A DNA stretch of 64,000 bases from Blastomyces gilchristii SLH14081 (GCF_000003855.2 NW_003101654.1:504027-568026); one strand, 5' to 3'; shown: positions 1-11,964, counted from the first letter of the stretch. Notes: generated from the sequence alone by a model not told the origin. Made by a program: numbers and translations.

Positions 1-2120
1 ACATAACTCAGAGATGCACTATCTCATATTCTATTATCGAATAGATATACAGTGTATATGCAAAATAAAAAGAGTGAGATTGAAGATCTCCTGTAATACT
101 TCTATTTTTATCTCCAGTCTTATCTTATTTTATTTCACCAAAAGAAAGAGTTTATATAATTCTTTTTAGATATAAAAACAGTTAACTTATTTTTATTAGA
201 GAAAGTGACAGTTTTAATATCTTCAATGTCTGAATTAACTTTGACTTTGAAACATGATCAAATGCTTCTTTTATATCAATAAAAACTGCAGTTGAGACCA
301 GACTCTCATGCTTTGTTATTTGAATATCATGAACAACTGAGAGAACAGTGTCAATTGTAGAACACTGTTTTCTATCTTCTATTTATTCACTGAATAAAAG
401 AGAATCATCTATAAAGCTTATAAAAGATAGTTGAGTAGCTATAATCTTTTCTAAAACCTTTTCTAGGCAGTTCAATAGAGATATTACTCTATATGACTTA
501 GAAATTGAAGTTTTTCTATTAGGTTTTGTAAGAATCACTTCAGTGGCTTCTCTTCAGCATTCAGAATGATATTCATTTTTCAAGAGATTGAAAAAGAGCT
601 CAAAATATTCATTCTTTAAGTAGGAATATGTATTTTGAATAATCAAGTGATTAATTGAATCAGAATCTGCAGCAGTTTTAACAGAACTTAAGAAGATAGC
701 TGACTCTAATTCATCTTGTGTAAGATCAGGCAATTCTCAGTCATTTTCATTAATTTAGTTAAGAAGTGATATATTCTCTTTCTCTTTCTCTGAATCTGAA
801 TCTGGTGAGTTCTGAAAGAGAATTCTTATGAAAGCTTGACATTTTTTCTTAAAAGAGTTTACTATATATGATTCATTCTGAAACTCATATTCTAAGACTG
901 GAAGTTTTGCTACACTTCTTGTTTTAGTATAGTTAAAAGCTTTACAAACTTTCTTTTCTTATACTTCTTCAAGAAATTTATTTCAGTATTCTGTTTTAGC
1001 TCTTTTAATATCTGAGAAATATTCATTTCTGACAACTTTGAACTCTTCATCAGATATTATATCATTCTTTCAATCTCTTCTAGCAGTAGCTAATTCTTTC
1101 CTTTTAGATGAGATATTCTCATTTCATCAAGGTTTTGAATACTCAGAAGATTTTCTTTTTAAAATATTATCTCTAACACTTGTTAGAATAATAGATGTAA
1201 TAAGCTTCACTCTATTCTCAAGCATTTCATTTGAGATATCTTGATCAGAATTTCAATATAGCTCATTCTGTCTTTCAGATTTTAATAGTTTTATACTTTC
1301 TTCAACTGCTTTTTAATCAGCTTTTTCAAAGTTATACTGATTAGAGAGAAGAGGATTTTCACTCATTTATTTTTCACTCAGTTCAATATCAAATTGAATA
1401 ATCTCATAATCTGATTCTGATATCTCATTTGAATTAATAAATCAGTTTACAAGTCTTCTTTTCATTAGATTTTATGATATGAAGATTAGATCTATAATAG
1501 ACTTCTGTTTCATGCCTTTTCTAAAGAATGTTTGTTAATCAGACTTATTAATCAAATCTATTAAATGCTCAAAGATTTATTCAATCAGATTATCAGCTCT
1601 CACTGCTCTCTTGTATTCTGAATTTCATCAGAGATGATGTGCATTGAAATCTTCTACAATTATAGAGTTTCTTGATGAAGTTATGTTCAGAAATTCTCTA
1701 TTAATTGTTCAGATATTATTATTTTTCTTCAATGACTTTTTATTATAGATATTTATGAGCTGTATAGTATTAAACTTATTTTCTTTATCTATAATATCAC
1801 TCATCAGAATATCAGAATCAGATATAATATCAAATCTTAGATTAAATTAATATCTTAATCTCTTTCTTTCATAGATCACTACTCTTGACTTTATCTCAGA
1901 CTTTTGAGATAGAAAGTAGTAGTAGCTTGAATAAGAAATAATGTAATTTTGCTCAGCATTAAAATTCAGTTCCTGAAGTAGTATAAAATCAACTTTTTAT
2001 TCAAATGTAATTTGAAGACAAGAATAAATATAATTTGAGTTTCTATTCACATTATTTTGAATAAATGTGATTTTTGAAGAGTTTTTAAACTTTTTTTGTT
2101 GTTTTTGTTGTATATTTATA
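1..2120 (-). pseudogene. LINE ORF2 (endonuclease, start of reverse transcriptase), left copy, broken and partial
   Basis: ORF2 of the left LINE, read leftward from about 2119. It spans the AP-endonuclease domain (aligning with right-copy 9135-10583, here without the tandem duplication) and the first part of the reverse transcriptase, then leaves the window. Stops occur every few dozen codons. Around 281-311 it contains the uninterrupted sequence that is split by the SINE in the right copy, so it is a natural empty-site control. Confidence 0.78.
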
Positions 2121-2148
2121 CTAAAAGAGAGTAGAGATAGAGTAGGAT

Positions 2149-3739
2149 CTAGTCACTATCATCAGATAGTAGATTATAACTATTTTGAAAAGTAGAGATC
2201 TCAACTGCTTACATTATATCTAGTTTATCATCAGAGTCATTTCTCAATTCTCTAATCTTAATAGAAGTTTAAGGATTCAAATTCTGTTTATATTTAACTG
2301 AAGAATTGAAGTTTGAAGATTTAGATAGTTGAGAGTTTCTTCTTTTTAAGCTTGCAGTTGTAAGTCTACTGACTTGAGTCTTCTCTTCAGTTCTAGATTG
2401 ACTTTGAGCTTCATCTTTTCTCCAGTTCTTTTGAGTTCTAGAAGTAAATATACATTCTTTTGAGCTAGATGCATGTTTTTCTTTACAATTAGAGCACTTA
2501 AGCAGAGTGTGTTGATATATTTCACCTCTTTTTAAGCATATTTTACATTTATACTCACTAGTTTTATAATCTCTGGCACAGAATGCACATTTTGAGTCTC
2601 TAAAACATGAGATTGTAAAGTATTCATATCTTTGACAGTTTAAACACTGTGTTTGAGCTTTGAGATTCATTCTTGAGTCTTTGTATTTATGAACTCTCAT
2701 TTTCAAACCTGCTACTCTTACTTCAGAGATCTTTGACTGTTCAAGTGTTTTTATATATACTAGAACAGAGACATTTCTCCTGCTTTGTCTGAACTCAATT
2801 GAATTTAGTCATACAGGCTTCTTTCTCAGTTGAATACAGTTGTATTCTTTTAATTCATTTTTAAGAAGTAGCATTTCTTCTTCACAGTCAAAAATTTCAA
2901 CTGAAATATTATGAAGAATGAATTTGTCTCACTTTTCATCTCTTTCAGATAGAATTATTGTATTTAGTAAAGATTCTACTGCTGACTTTCAGAGATTCTC
3001 ATTCTGAATAAGGAATTCAGCACTGAATTCAGGCATTGTAGTCAGAATAATGAAGTTTTCAAAGAATGATGACTCAATTAAAGCTATAACTGATTTTTGA
3101 ACTTTAATATTAGTTATCAACTGAGAAAAGAACTGCTGATTAATTTCATTTCTGATTCTTGAAAATGAGATTTGAGTTTAGTCTGTTTCTTTACAGAATG
3201 TCCTGGTTTGAGACTTTGAGAATAATTCTTCTATTTCTGAAGATTTGAAAGTTTTTCTCTTTTTGTATTTTCTTTTTCACTTTTCTATGAATAGAGACAT
3301 GAGCAGTATTCTTCTCAGTTTTCTCAGGATTTTAAGCAGGTTTTGAGACAGCAGATTCAGCTGCTTGAGCATATATTTTCTTCTGATACAAAGAAGAAGA
3401 AGAAGTAGGAAAAAAGAAAGAAGAAGAGCAAGATGAAGAGTCAGTGATTATACTAGGAATTTTCAAGGTTTTTTGAACTGTGTTTGAGATTTCAAGTTTG
3501 AACTTGATCATCTTCTGTAGTTATCTAGTCTGAGTATAAAGAATTAACAGAACTTCTTCATTTATCTCACTCAGACACTGCTTTTCAAGAATCTTGCTTA
3601 CTTTTTCAAGTTTCTGTATTTCAAGAACTTATTATTTCTTTATTTCTTCTTTCTTTCTTCTCTTCAGAATTTCAATTTCAGAAATAGCATTTGAGAAAGC
3701 ATCTTTTTTCACATCAACTGAGTGTATTTTTCAACTCAT
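2149..3739 (-). pseudogene. LINE ORF1 (gag-like, zinc knuckles), left copy, broken
   Basis: ORF1 of the left LINE. The start ATG is at 3739-3737 and the third codon is already TGA. The longest surviving open stretch (2706-2269) carries Cys-rich knuckles: a CLNCQRYEYF-type CX2C unit, CKIC and CSNCKEKH, as in the nucleic-acid-binding end of ORF1 proteins of Tad/L1-type LINEs. The N-terminal part is Lys/Glu-rich and probably coiled coil. The frame ends at TAG 2151-2149, about 30 bp before the ORF2 start position, whose ATG has become ATA. It cannot encode a functional product as it stands. Confidence 0.8.
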
Positions 3740-3828
3740 TGTTTTCACTCAATGAAAAGTTGATCAGACTGTTTCAATTGAGATATTTCTAAGTCTATTT
3801 TCAATTGAAAAGTTAGTCAGACTGTTTC
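3740..3828 (-). repeat. 53-bp promoter-proximal repeat, left LINE (about 1.5 units)
   Basis: Two starts of the motif GAAACAGTCTGAYYAACTTT, read on the minus strand from 3828 and 3775, lie exactly 53 bp apart directly upstream of ORF1. The same unit occurs about 3.5 times at the equivalent place in the right LINE. Confidence 0.8.
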
Positions 3829-4775
3829 AAAAGAAGAATAAAAGACTTTTGTGTATAAAATATCTGATTTTTTTCACACTAGTTCAGTAACTAGATTAGA
3901 TTTTTGAAGAGAATCTAATAAACTAAAATTAATTTTTAAGATAAATCAATAAAATCTTTATAATCTCTTTCTTAAAATACAGTGAGAAAAAGTATGATAT
4001 CAATTAATAATAAATCAGATAATATGACAGTTTTTGAGAGAAAAACTGACAAAAAATAAATTAATTTTTTATAGAGAAATTGATTAAAACTATTCAATTT
4101 TATTCTAAATCATTCAATTCTTCTCACACAACAAGTGTACAACTCAAATCAGTTAATAAAGAGTATAAAAAAGAATTAAGTATTAATAAAAGCTCTTCAG
4201 TCACTGAAAAAGTAATTCTTACTTAAAAGAATATGAAATTATAATAAAAAATAACTCTGTTTTTAATTCTTTGTAAGAATATTGTATAAAACTCAGAGAA
4301 AAACATCTTACTTTTTCAAGAGAAGTAAAAAACTATTTCTAAGATCTTTTTTTTTTGCATTAACTACTGCAGAAGAATGAGATAGAAACTGCTAAGATAT
4401 ACACTACTGTATACTCTCTATCAAGACTTTCTCTCTTCAGAGTCTTGATATTATAGAGAATATAAGTCTGTTTCTATATAATAATATAAATATTATCAGT
4501 GAGATGTAGAGAAACTGGTTATTTATATCTCAAAATAGAAGACTTTGTCAATAATTATATTAATATAGAGTTAATTCTCAAATTCAATAGAAACTTAGTA
4601 TTGCTGTTCTCAATCTCTTACAGAATCTATTGAATATTGAGATATTAAAACTAGATTTAATATATCTCACTGTGCAGAGATCAAAGGCTCAGTCAGACCT
4701 TGAGATATACTGATTTTATAGTTGTTAATATGCTGTTGACTTGTTATTCACTGATTATGTATTAAATGCTGTTAC

Positions 4776-5015
4776 TGAGGTATCTTTTTATATCATTCTG
4801 TCAGAGATGAGCCAGATTGAGAGAGGTAGTACAAGGGTGAGACTTGGTGTTGAAGTCTAGATACACTGGTAACAGATCATGAAGGTTACACTTCAGAAGA
4901 GTCTGTTGATTATATGCTTGATATTATCACTGAGGTATCTTTTTGTATTTTTCTGCTGGGGATGGGCCAGATTGAGAAGGGCGGTATGAGGGTGAGACTT
5001 GGCATTGATGTTTTG
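4776..5015 (-). repeat. About 153-bp imperfect tandem repeat in the LINE 5' UTR, left copy
   Basis: Two imperfect copies of a segment beginning ACTGAGGTATCTTTTT start near 4776 and 4929 and share downstream blocks such as GGGTGAGACTTGG. The mirror pair lies at about 6180 and 6330 in the right LINE. It is a second class of tandem unit in the element's untranslated leader, separate from the 53-bp units. Confidence 0.65.
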
Positions 5016-5162
5016 AAACATCAAAGATGAACAGGGTTTTCGCGGAGGTCGCTTCTCAGATATCTCCACAACTACAGATTGAGGATCTTCCAAAATTGAG
5101 AAGATTGGTGCATATGACTAGGTCACTTCACCTTACAATTTGTATGGCACTCTGGCCCGGGG

Positions 5163-5378
5163 TTGTGGTGTGGTAGGGGAGAACAGGGGATAATCCCACA
5201 CAGGAGTTTTGAACAATGTCCGGTTCACATTTGGCTGGATAACTCCACCACCACACAGGGTATGCAGTCAGTGATGGGGTCAGAATGCTCATATGATCAA
5301 GGGCTTTTCGATGGATCTATCGGCGGGTTCTTATTCGAAAAATCGAGCGAGTTCGTGGTGGAGCGGTCGATGGTCTAG
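5163..5378 (+). other. 71-codon open frame antisense to the LINE 5' end, left copy
   Basis: An open frame starting MWCGRGEQGI occupies the first roughly 215 bp of the left LINE on the strand opposite to the element, reading outward. The right LINE keeps the corresponding 72-codon frame at 5966-5748 (minus), with about a dozen amino-acid differences and no stop. The DNA here is markedly GC-richer than the rest of the element and keeps many CpA/TpG sites, so it escaped most RIP. Coding function is not shown; openness may simply reflect low mutation. The position recalls the antisense ORF0 of primate L1, as an analogy only. Confidence 0.4.
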
Positions 5379-5380
5379 GG

Positions 5381-5733
5381 GTGTATTTCTAGTTAATAGA
5401 AATGAATTTCTATTCAAAATACCTGTAATTCATTCAGTGATAGCCTGCATGAAAAGTATTCATTTCAAAAATAAGATATAAGTGAAATCTGTCAGATGCA
5501 CTGATTACACTCAGAAGTCTTCTGAAATATAAAAGTATTTAAATTCATTGTATGACAATCTGCAAAGATAACTTAATAACATATATAAAGACTTATCTTT
5601 TTCTTTTCCTTCTTTTCTTCTTTCTTTCTTCTTCTTATCACAATAATACACTGCAAAGATCATTCTCAGCTCACTCTATTCTTCTTCATCTCTCAGCATG
5701 ATGAGTATTCTGTCAGTTACAATAGAAAGCTTT
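5381..5733. other. Spacer between the two head-to-head LINEs
   Basis: About 350 bp of AT-rich unique sequence between the 5' ends of the two LINEs, containing a pyrimidine-rich stretch near 5590-5640. With 15021-15985 it appears to be pre-insertion target DNA, since the LINE TSD joins them. I see no gene here. Confidence 0.6.
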
Positions 5734-5750
5734 TAACTAGAAAAGTTCTA
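5734..5750. repeat. Target-site duplication of the right LINE (5' side)
   Basis: TAACTAGAAAAGTTCTA, identical to 15004-15020. It delimits the right LINE precisely. Confidence 0.88.
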
Positions 5751-5966
5751 CAGGGTAATCAACTGCTCCACCACGAACTCGCTCGATTTTTTGAATAAGA
5801 ACCCGCCGATAGATCCATCAAAAAGCCCTCGATCATACAAGCATTTTGACCCCATCGCTGACCGCATACCCTGTGTGGTGGTGGAGTTATCCAGCCAAAC
5901 ATGAACCAGACATTGTTTGAAACTCCTGTGTGGGATTATCCCCTGTTCTCCCCTATCACACCACAA
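5748..5966 (-). other. 72-codon open frame antisense to the LINE 5' end, right copy
   Basis: Counterpart of the antisense frame at 5163-5378. It starts MWCDRGEQGI, is antisense to the right LINE and stays open through the element's first 215 bp. Most differences from the other copy are transitions, many changing the amino acid, so the comparison gives no clear sign of protein-level selection. It lies in the same GC-rich, weakly RIP-mutated island. Confidence 0.4.
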
Positions 5967-7320
5967 CCCCGGGCTAAATTGCCATACAAATTGTAAGGTG
6001 AAAAGACCTAGTCATATGCATCAATCTTCTTGATTTTGGAAGATCCCTGATCTGTAATTGTGAAGATATCTGAGAAGTGACATCTGTAAAAACCCTGTTC
6101 ATCTTTAATATTTTAAAACATCAACATCAAGTCTCATTCTCATACTGCTCTTTTCAATCTGGCTCATCTCTGGCAGAAAAATACAAAAAGATATCTCAGC
6201 AATAATATCAAGTATATAATTAATAAACACTTCTGAAGTGCAATCTCTGTAAATACTCTATCTGTCTTCAGTGTATCTAGACATTAATATCAAGTCTCAC
6301 TCTTGTATCACTTCACTCAATCTGACTCATTTTCAGCAGAATAATACAAAAAGATACCTTGATAACTGTACTCAATATATAATCAGCAGACAACAAGTCA
6401 ACAGAACAAGTCAACAGTATGTTAACAACTATAAATTCAGTATATCTCAAGATCTGACTGAGTCTTTGATTTCTGCACAGTGAGATATATTAAATCTAGT
6501 TTTAATATCTCAATATTCAATAGATTCTGTAAGAGATTGAGAATAGCAAGACTAGATTTCTATTGAATTTGAGAATTAACTCTATATTGATATAATCATT
6601 GACAAAGTCTTCTATTTTGAGATATAAATAACCAGTTTCTCTACATTCTGCTGACAATATTTATATTATTATATAGAAATAGACTTATATTCTCTATAAT
6701 ATCAAGACTCTGAAGAGAGAAAGTCTTGATAGAGAGTATACAGTAGTACATATCTTAGTAGTTTCTATCTCATTCTTCTGCAGCAGTTAATGCAAAAAAA
6801 AGATCTTAGAAATAGTTTTTTACTTCTCTTGAAAAAGTAAGATGTTTTTCTCTGAATTTTATACAATATTTTTACACAGAATTAAAAACAGAGTTATTTT
6901 CTGTCATAATTTTATATTCTTTTATATAAGAATTACTTTTTCAGTGACTGAAGAGCTTTTATTAATACTTAATTATCTTTTACACTCTTTATTAACTGAT
7001 TTGAGTTGCACACTTATTATGTGAGGAGAATTAAATGATTTAGAATAAAATTGAATAGTTTTAATCAATTTCTCTGCAAAAAATTGACTTATTTTTTATC
7101 AGTTTTTCTCTTAAAAACTGTTATATTATCTGATTTATTATTAATTGATATCATAATTTTTCTCACTGTATTCTAAGAAAGAGTTTGTAAAGATTTTATT
7201 AATTTATCTTAAAAATCAATTTTAGTTTATCAGATTCTCTTCAAAAATCTAACCTAGTTACTGAACTAGTGTGAAAGAAAATCAGATATTTTATATATAA
7301 AAGTCTTTCATTCTTCTTTT

Positions 7321-7506
7321 GAAACAGTCTGATCAACTTTTCAATTGAAAATAGACTAATAAATCTCTCAACTGAAACAGTCTGATCAACTTTTCATTTG
7401 AAAATATATTAATAAATCTCTCAATTGAAATAATCTGATTAACTTCTCATTTGAAAATAGATTAATAAATCTCTCAATTGAAACAGTCTGATCAACTTTT
7501 CATTTA
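7321..7506 (+). repeat. 53-bp tandem repeats upstream of LINE ORF1, right copy (about 3.5 units)
   Basis: GAAAYARTCTGATYAACTT motifs start at 7321, 7374, 7427 and 7480, an exact 53-bp period, and the last partial unit abuts the ORF1 start region. The left LINE has about two units fewer. Such 5' monomers carry promoter activity in some LINEs; that role here is inference. Confidence 0.85.
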
Positions 7507-7515
7507 GTGAGTAAA

Positions 7516-9105
7516 ATGAGTTCAAGAGTACACTCAGTTAATGTGAAAAAAGATGTTTTCTCAGATACTGTTCTTGAGATTGAAATTCTAAAGAGAAGAA
7601 AGAAGAAAGAAATAGAGAAACAACAAGTTCTTAAAATACAGAAACTGAAAAAAGTAAGCAAAATTCTTGAAAAACAGTATCTGAGTGAGAAGAATAAAGA
7701 AGTTCTGTTAATTCTTCATACTCAGACTAGACAACTACAAGAGATGATCAAGTTCAAACTTGGAATTTCAAATATAATTTATAAAACATTGAAATCTTCT
7801 AGTACAGTTACTGACTCTTTTTCATCTTCTTCTTCTTCATCTTCTTTTTCAAATCAGAAGAAAACATATACTCAAGTAGCAGAATCTACTGTCTCTAAAC
7901 CTGCTAGTTCAAAACCTGCTCAAAATTCTGAGAAAACTGAGAAGAATATTACTCAGATCTCTGTTCATAGAAAGAAAAAAAAAGAAATACAGAAAGAGAA
8001 GAGCTTTCAAATCTTCAGAAATAGAAGACTTATTCTCAAAGTCTCAAATCAGAAGATCTTACAAAAAAACAAGCTAAACTCAAATCTCATTTTCAGAATT
8101 AGAAATGAAATTAATCAGCAGTTCTTTTCTCAGTTAATAACTGATATTGAAGTTCAAAAATCAGTTATAGCTTCAATTGAGCTATCTTTTTTTAGAAATT
8201 CTATTATTCTGACTACAATGTCTGAATTCAGTGCAGAATTTATTATTCAGAATAAGAATCTCTGAAAATCAGTAATAGAATCTCTACTGAATACAATAAT
8301 TCTATCTAAGAGAGATGAAAAATGAGACAAATTCATTCTTTATAATATTTCAGTTGAAATTTTTGACTGTGAGAAAGAAATGCTACTTCTCAAAAATGAA
8401 TTAGAAGTATATAATTCTATTCAACTGAGAAAAGAGTCTGTATAACTTAATTCAATTAAGTTCAGACAGAGTAGAAGAAATGTCTCTGTTCTAGTGTATA
8501 TAAAGACACTTAAATAATCAAGAATCTCTGAAGTAAGAGTAGCAGATTTGAAAATGAGAGTTCATGAATACAAAGACTTAAGAATAAATCTCAAAGCTCA
8601 AACATAGTGTTCAAACTGTCAAAGATATGAACACTTTACAATCTCTTGTTTCAGAGACTCAAAATGTGCATTCTATACTAGAGATCACAAAACTAGTGAG
8701 TATAAATATGAAACATGCTTAAAAAGAGATGAAATGTGTTAATATACTCTGCTTAAGTGCTTCAATTGGAAAGAAAAATATGTGTCTAGCTCAAAAGAAT
8801 ATGTATTTACTTCAAGAACTCAGAAGAACTGAAGAAAAGATGAAGCTTAAAGTGAATCTAAAACTGAAGAGAAAAGTCAAGCTAGTAAATCTATAACTAT
8901 AAGCTTAAAAAGAAGAAACTCTCAACTGTCTAGATCTTCAAACTTCAATTCTTCAGCTAAATATAAATAGAATTTAAATTCTTAAACATCTGTTAAGATT
9001 AGAGAATTGAGAAATGACTCTGATGATAAACTAGATAGAATGTAAGCAGTTGAGATTTCTGTTTTTTAAAATAGTTATAATTTACTATCTGATGATAGTG
9101 ATTAA
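7516..9105 (+). pseudogene. LINE ORF1 (coiled coil plus zinc knuckles), right copy, broken
   Basis: About 530 codons from ATG 7516 to TAA 9103-9105. The first 250 codons are open: a Lys/Glu-rich, probable coiled-coil N-terminus, a Ser-rich linker ([11 protein letters not shown]) and a basic segment. The frame then meets TGA at 8263-8265 and further stops. Knuckle residues (CSNCQRYEHFTISC) survive near 8610-8650, but several Cys codons of the following knuckles have mutated. Homology with the left copy is clear throughout. In this class ORF1 is an RNA-binding chaperone; this copy is dead. Confidence 0.82.
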
Positions 9106-9305
9106 ATTCTACTCTATCTTCATTCTCTTTTAGTATGAATGTACAACAAAAATAATAAAAAAAGTTTAAAAACTCTTTAAAAATCACATTTATTTAAAAC
9201 AATCTGAATAGAAACTTAAATTGCATTTATTCTTATCTTCAGATTGTATTTCAATAAAAAGTTGACTTTGTACTTCTTCAAGAATCAAACTTTGATACTG
9301 AGTGA

Positions 9306-10583
9306 AAGTATATTATTTCTCATTCAAGCTATTACTGCTTTCTTTCTGAAAAATCTGAGATAAAATCAAGAGTAGTAATCTATGAGAGAAAAAGATCAAG
9401 ATATTAATTTAATCTGAGATTTGATATCATATCTGACTCTGATATTCTAGTGAGTGATATTATAGATAAAGATAATAAGTTTGATACTATTCAACTTATA
9501 AATATCTATAATAAAAAGTCATTGAAAGAAAACAACAATATCTGAATAATTGACAGAGAATTTTTGAATATAACTCTCTTAAAAAACTCTATAATTGCAG
9601 AAGACTTCAATACACATCATTTCTAATAAAACTCAGAGTGCATAAGAGCAGTAAGAGCAGATAAACTGATTAAATGAACTTTTGAGTATTTAATAGATTT
9701 AGTTAACAAGTCTGATTAATAAACATTCTTTAGAAAAGACATGAAACAGAAATCTATCATAGATCTAACTTTCATATCACAAAATCTAATTGAAAAAAGA
9801 CTTATAAACTGATTTATTAATTCAAATAAAACCTCAGAAGCAGATCATGAGATCATTCAATTTAATATTGAACTGAGTGAAAAATAAAGAAGTGAAAATC
9901 CTCTTCTCTCTAATCAGTATAACTTTGAAAAAGCTGATTGAAAAGAAGTATATTATTTCTCATCAAGCTATACTGCTTTCTTTCTGAAAAATCTGAGATA
10001 AAATCAAGAGTAGTAATCTATGAGAGAAAAAGATCAAGATATTAATTTAATCTGAGATTTGATATCATATCTGACTCTGATATTCTAGTGAGTGATATTA
10101 TAGATAAAGATAATAAGTTTGATACTATTCAACTTATAAATATCTATAATAAAAAGTCATTGAAAGAAAACAACAATATCTGAATAATTGACAGAGAATT
10201 TTTGAATATAACTCTCTTAAAAAACTCTATAATTGCAGAAGACTTCAATACACATCATTTCTAATAAAACTCAGAGTGCATAAGAGCAGTAAGAGCAGAT
10301 AAACTGATTAAATGAACTTTTGAGTATTTAATAGATTTAGTTAACAAGTCTGATTAATAAACATTCTTTAGAAAAGACATGAAACAGAAATCTATCATAG
10401 ATCTAACTTTCATATCACAAAATCTAATTGAAAAAAGACTTATAAACTGATTTATTAATTCAAATAAAACCTCAGAAGCAGATCATGAGATCATTCAATT
10501 TAATATTGAACTGAGTGAAAAATAAAGAAGTGAAAATCCTCTTCTCTCTAATCAGTATAACTTTGAAAAAGCTGATTGAAAAG
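9306..10583 (+). repeat. 0.64-kb near-identical tandem duplication within the LINE endonuclease
   Basis: 9306-9945 and 9946-10583 are the same sequence apart from two single-base length differences close to the start of each copy (CATTCAAGCTATTA against CATCAAGCTATA). The unit covers the C-terminal two thirds of the endonuclease. The left LINE has one copy only. Near identity in RIP-mutated DNA means the duplication arose after RIP, or is an assembly artefact. Confidence 0.9.
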
Positions 10584-11573
10584 CAGTTAAAGAAAGAGTA
10601 AAACAGCTGAAATCTGAAAGACAGAGTGAGCTCTATCGAAATTAAAGTCAAGATATCTCAAATGAAATGCTTAAGAATAGAGTAAAGCTGATTACATCTA
10701 TTCTTCTAATAAGTATTGAAGAAAATATTTCAAAGAAAAAGTCTTCTGAGTATTTCAAACCTTGATGAAATAAGAATATCACTTCTAAAAGAAAGCAATT
10801 AGTCACTGCTAAGAGAGATTGAAAGAACAACTTAATATCTAATAAAGAGTTCAAAGCTATTCAAAATGAATATTTTTTAGATATTAAAAAAGTCAAAACA
10901 GATTACTGAAACAAATTTCTTGAAGAAGTATAAGAAAAAGAAGTTTTTAAAGTCTTTAACTATATTAAAACAAGAAGTATAGTAAAGCTTTTAACCTTAG
11001 AATATGAATTTCAGAATGAATTATATACAGCAAACTCATTTAAGAAAAAATGTCAAGCTTTTATAAGAATTCTCTTTCAAAACTCATCATATTTAGAAGA
11101 GAAGAATATGTCATTTCATGAATATATTGATGAAAATAACTGGAAATGATCTGAGCTTACATGTGATGAACTAGATTCAGCAATATTCTTAAGTTCAATT
11201 AAAACTGCTACAGAGTCTGATTCAATTAATTACTTAATTATTCAAAACATATATTTCTATATAAAGAATGAATATTTTGAACTCTTTTTAAATCTCTTAA
11301 AAAATGATTATTACTCTGAATACTGAAGAGAAGCTACTGAAGTAATCCTTATAAAATTTAATAGAAAAGTTTTAATTTCTAAGTTATATAGAGTAATATC
11401 TCTGTTGAACTATTTGAGAAAAATTCTAGAAAAGATAATAGCTACTAGATTATCTTTTATAAACTCTATTAGTGATTCTCTTCTATTTAATGAACAAATG
11501 AGAGATAGAAAACAATATTCTGCAATTAATACTGTTCTCTCAGTTATTTATAATATTCAAGTAGCAAAGCATG

Positions 11574-11586
11574 AAGACCTGATCTC
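11574..11586. repeat. SINE copy 1 target-site duplication, left
   Basis: AAGACCTGATCTC, repeated at 11965-11977 on the other side of the SINE. Confidence 0.88.
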
Positions 11587-11964
11587 GCCCCGCTGGCCGA
11601 ATGGTTAATGCGGCCACCCGGTAGTGCCTTGGCGTGGGAAACCAAGGCGCGTGGGTTCTAAACCCGCAGGGGATACATTAAATCCAGAACTCAAGCACCT
11701 CAGGTTTCTAATAAATACAGAGGTGTACAAATCACTTCAATGAATCACTCTATGTTCCTGGGCTGGGAAGTTATTATCGCATGTATCTAATTGTCACTTC
11801 TTTGTATTTTCCTATGTTCTTGTTATCTTGGCGTGGTCTCAACACCTGTATTTCCTCCTGTATAACCAACACTTGATCTGTATTTAACATCACGCAAGGA
11901 CTCATCATAAGCTCCGCTTGCATATGAGTATAATGGAAGAATAATAATAATAAGAATAATAATA
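11587..11964 (+). mobile_element. tRNA-derived SINE, copy 1, inside the LINE reverse transcriptase
   Basis: A 378-bp element flanked by a 13-bp TSD. Its head is tRNA-like, of the Ser/Leu class: it starts GCCCCG, has an A-box-like TGGCCGAATGG and a B-box-like GGGTTCTAAACCC, the two internal RNA polymerase III promoter elements. A 240-bp body and an (AAT)n tail with one AAG interruption follow. It is far less AT-biased than its host LINE, so it inserted after most of the RIP or was too short to be recognised. The left LINE at 281-311 shows the same site unoccupied. It is not called a tRNA gene because the anticodon arm is not canonical and the unit is flanked by a TSD. Confidence 0.88.

Larger units (their letters stand above)
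1..5380 (-). mobile_element. Tad1-like LINE, left copy, RIP-degraded and cut by the window edge
   Basis: Minus-strand non-LTR retrotransposon. Its 5' end lies near 5380, and it runs leftward through the 5' UTR, ORF1 (3739-2149) and ORF2 to position 1, where the sequence corresponds to about 12,240 of the right-hand copy. Both reading frames are broken by many TAA/TGA/TAG codons and the base composition is extremely AT-rich, as expected from C-to-T mutation at CpA on both strands. Compared with the right copy it lacks the SINE, the MITE and the endonuclease duplication, and has fewer 53-bp promoter repeats, so it is the cleaner guide to the ancestral layout. The 3' end and its TSD are outside the window. 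Confidence 0.88.

Noticed and set aside
4800..6500. CRISPR-like or satellite array at the centre of the palindrome
   Set aside because: The repeats are inverted LINE 5' ends plus imperfect 153-bp leader duplications, with no regular repeat-spacer structure.
11587..11700. Functional tRNA genes at the SINE heads (also 20200-20299, minus)
   Set aside because: A- and B-box-like motifs are present, but the anticodon arm is irregular, and each unit is bounded by a TSD with a body and (AAT)n tail. They are tRNA-derived SINE heads.
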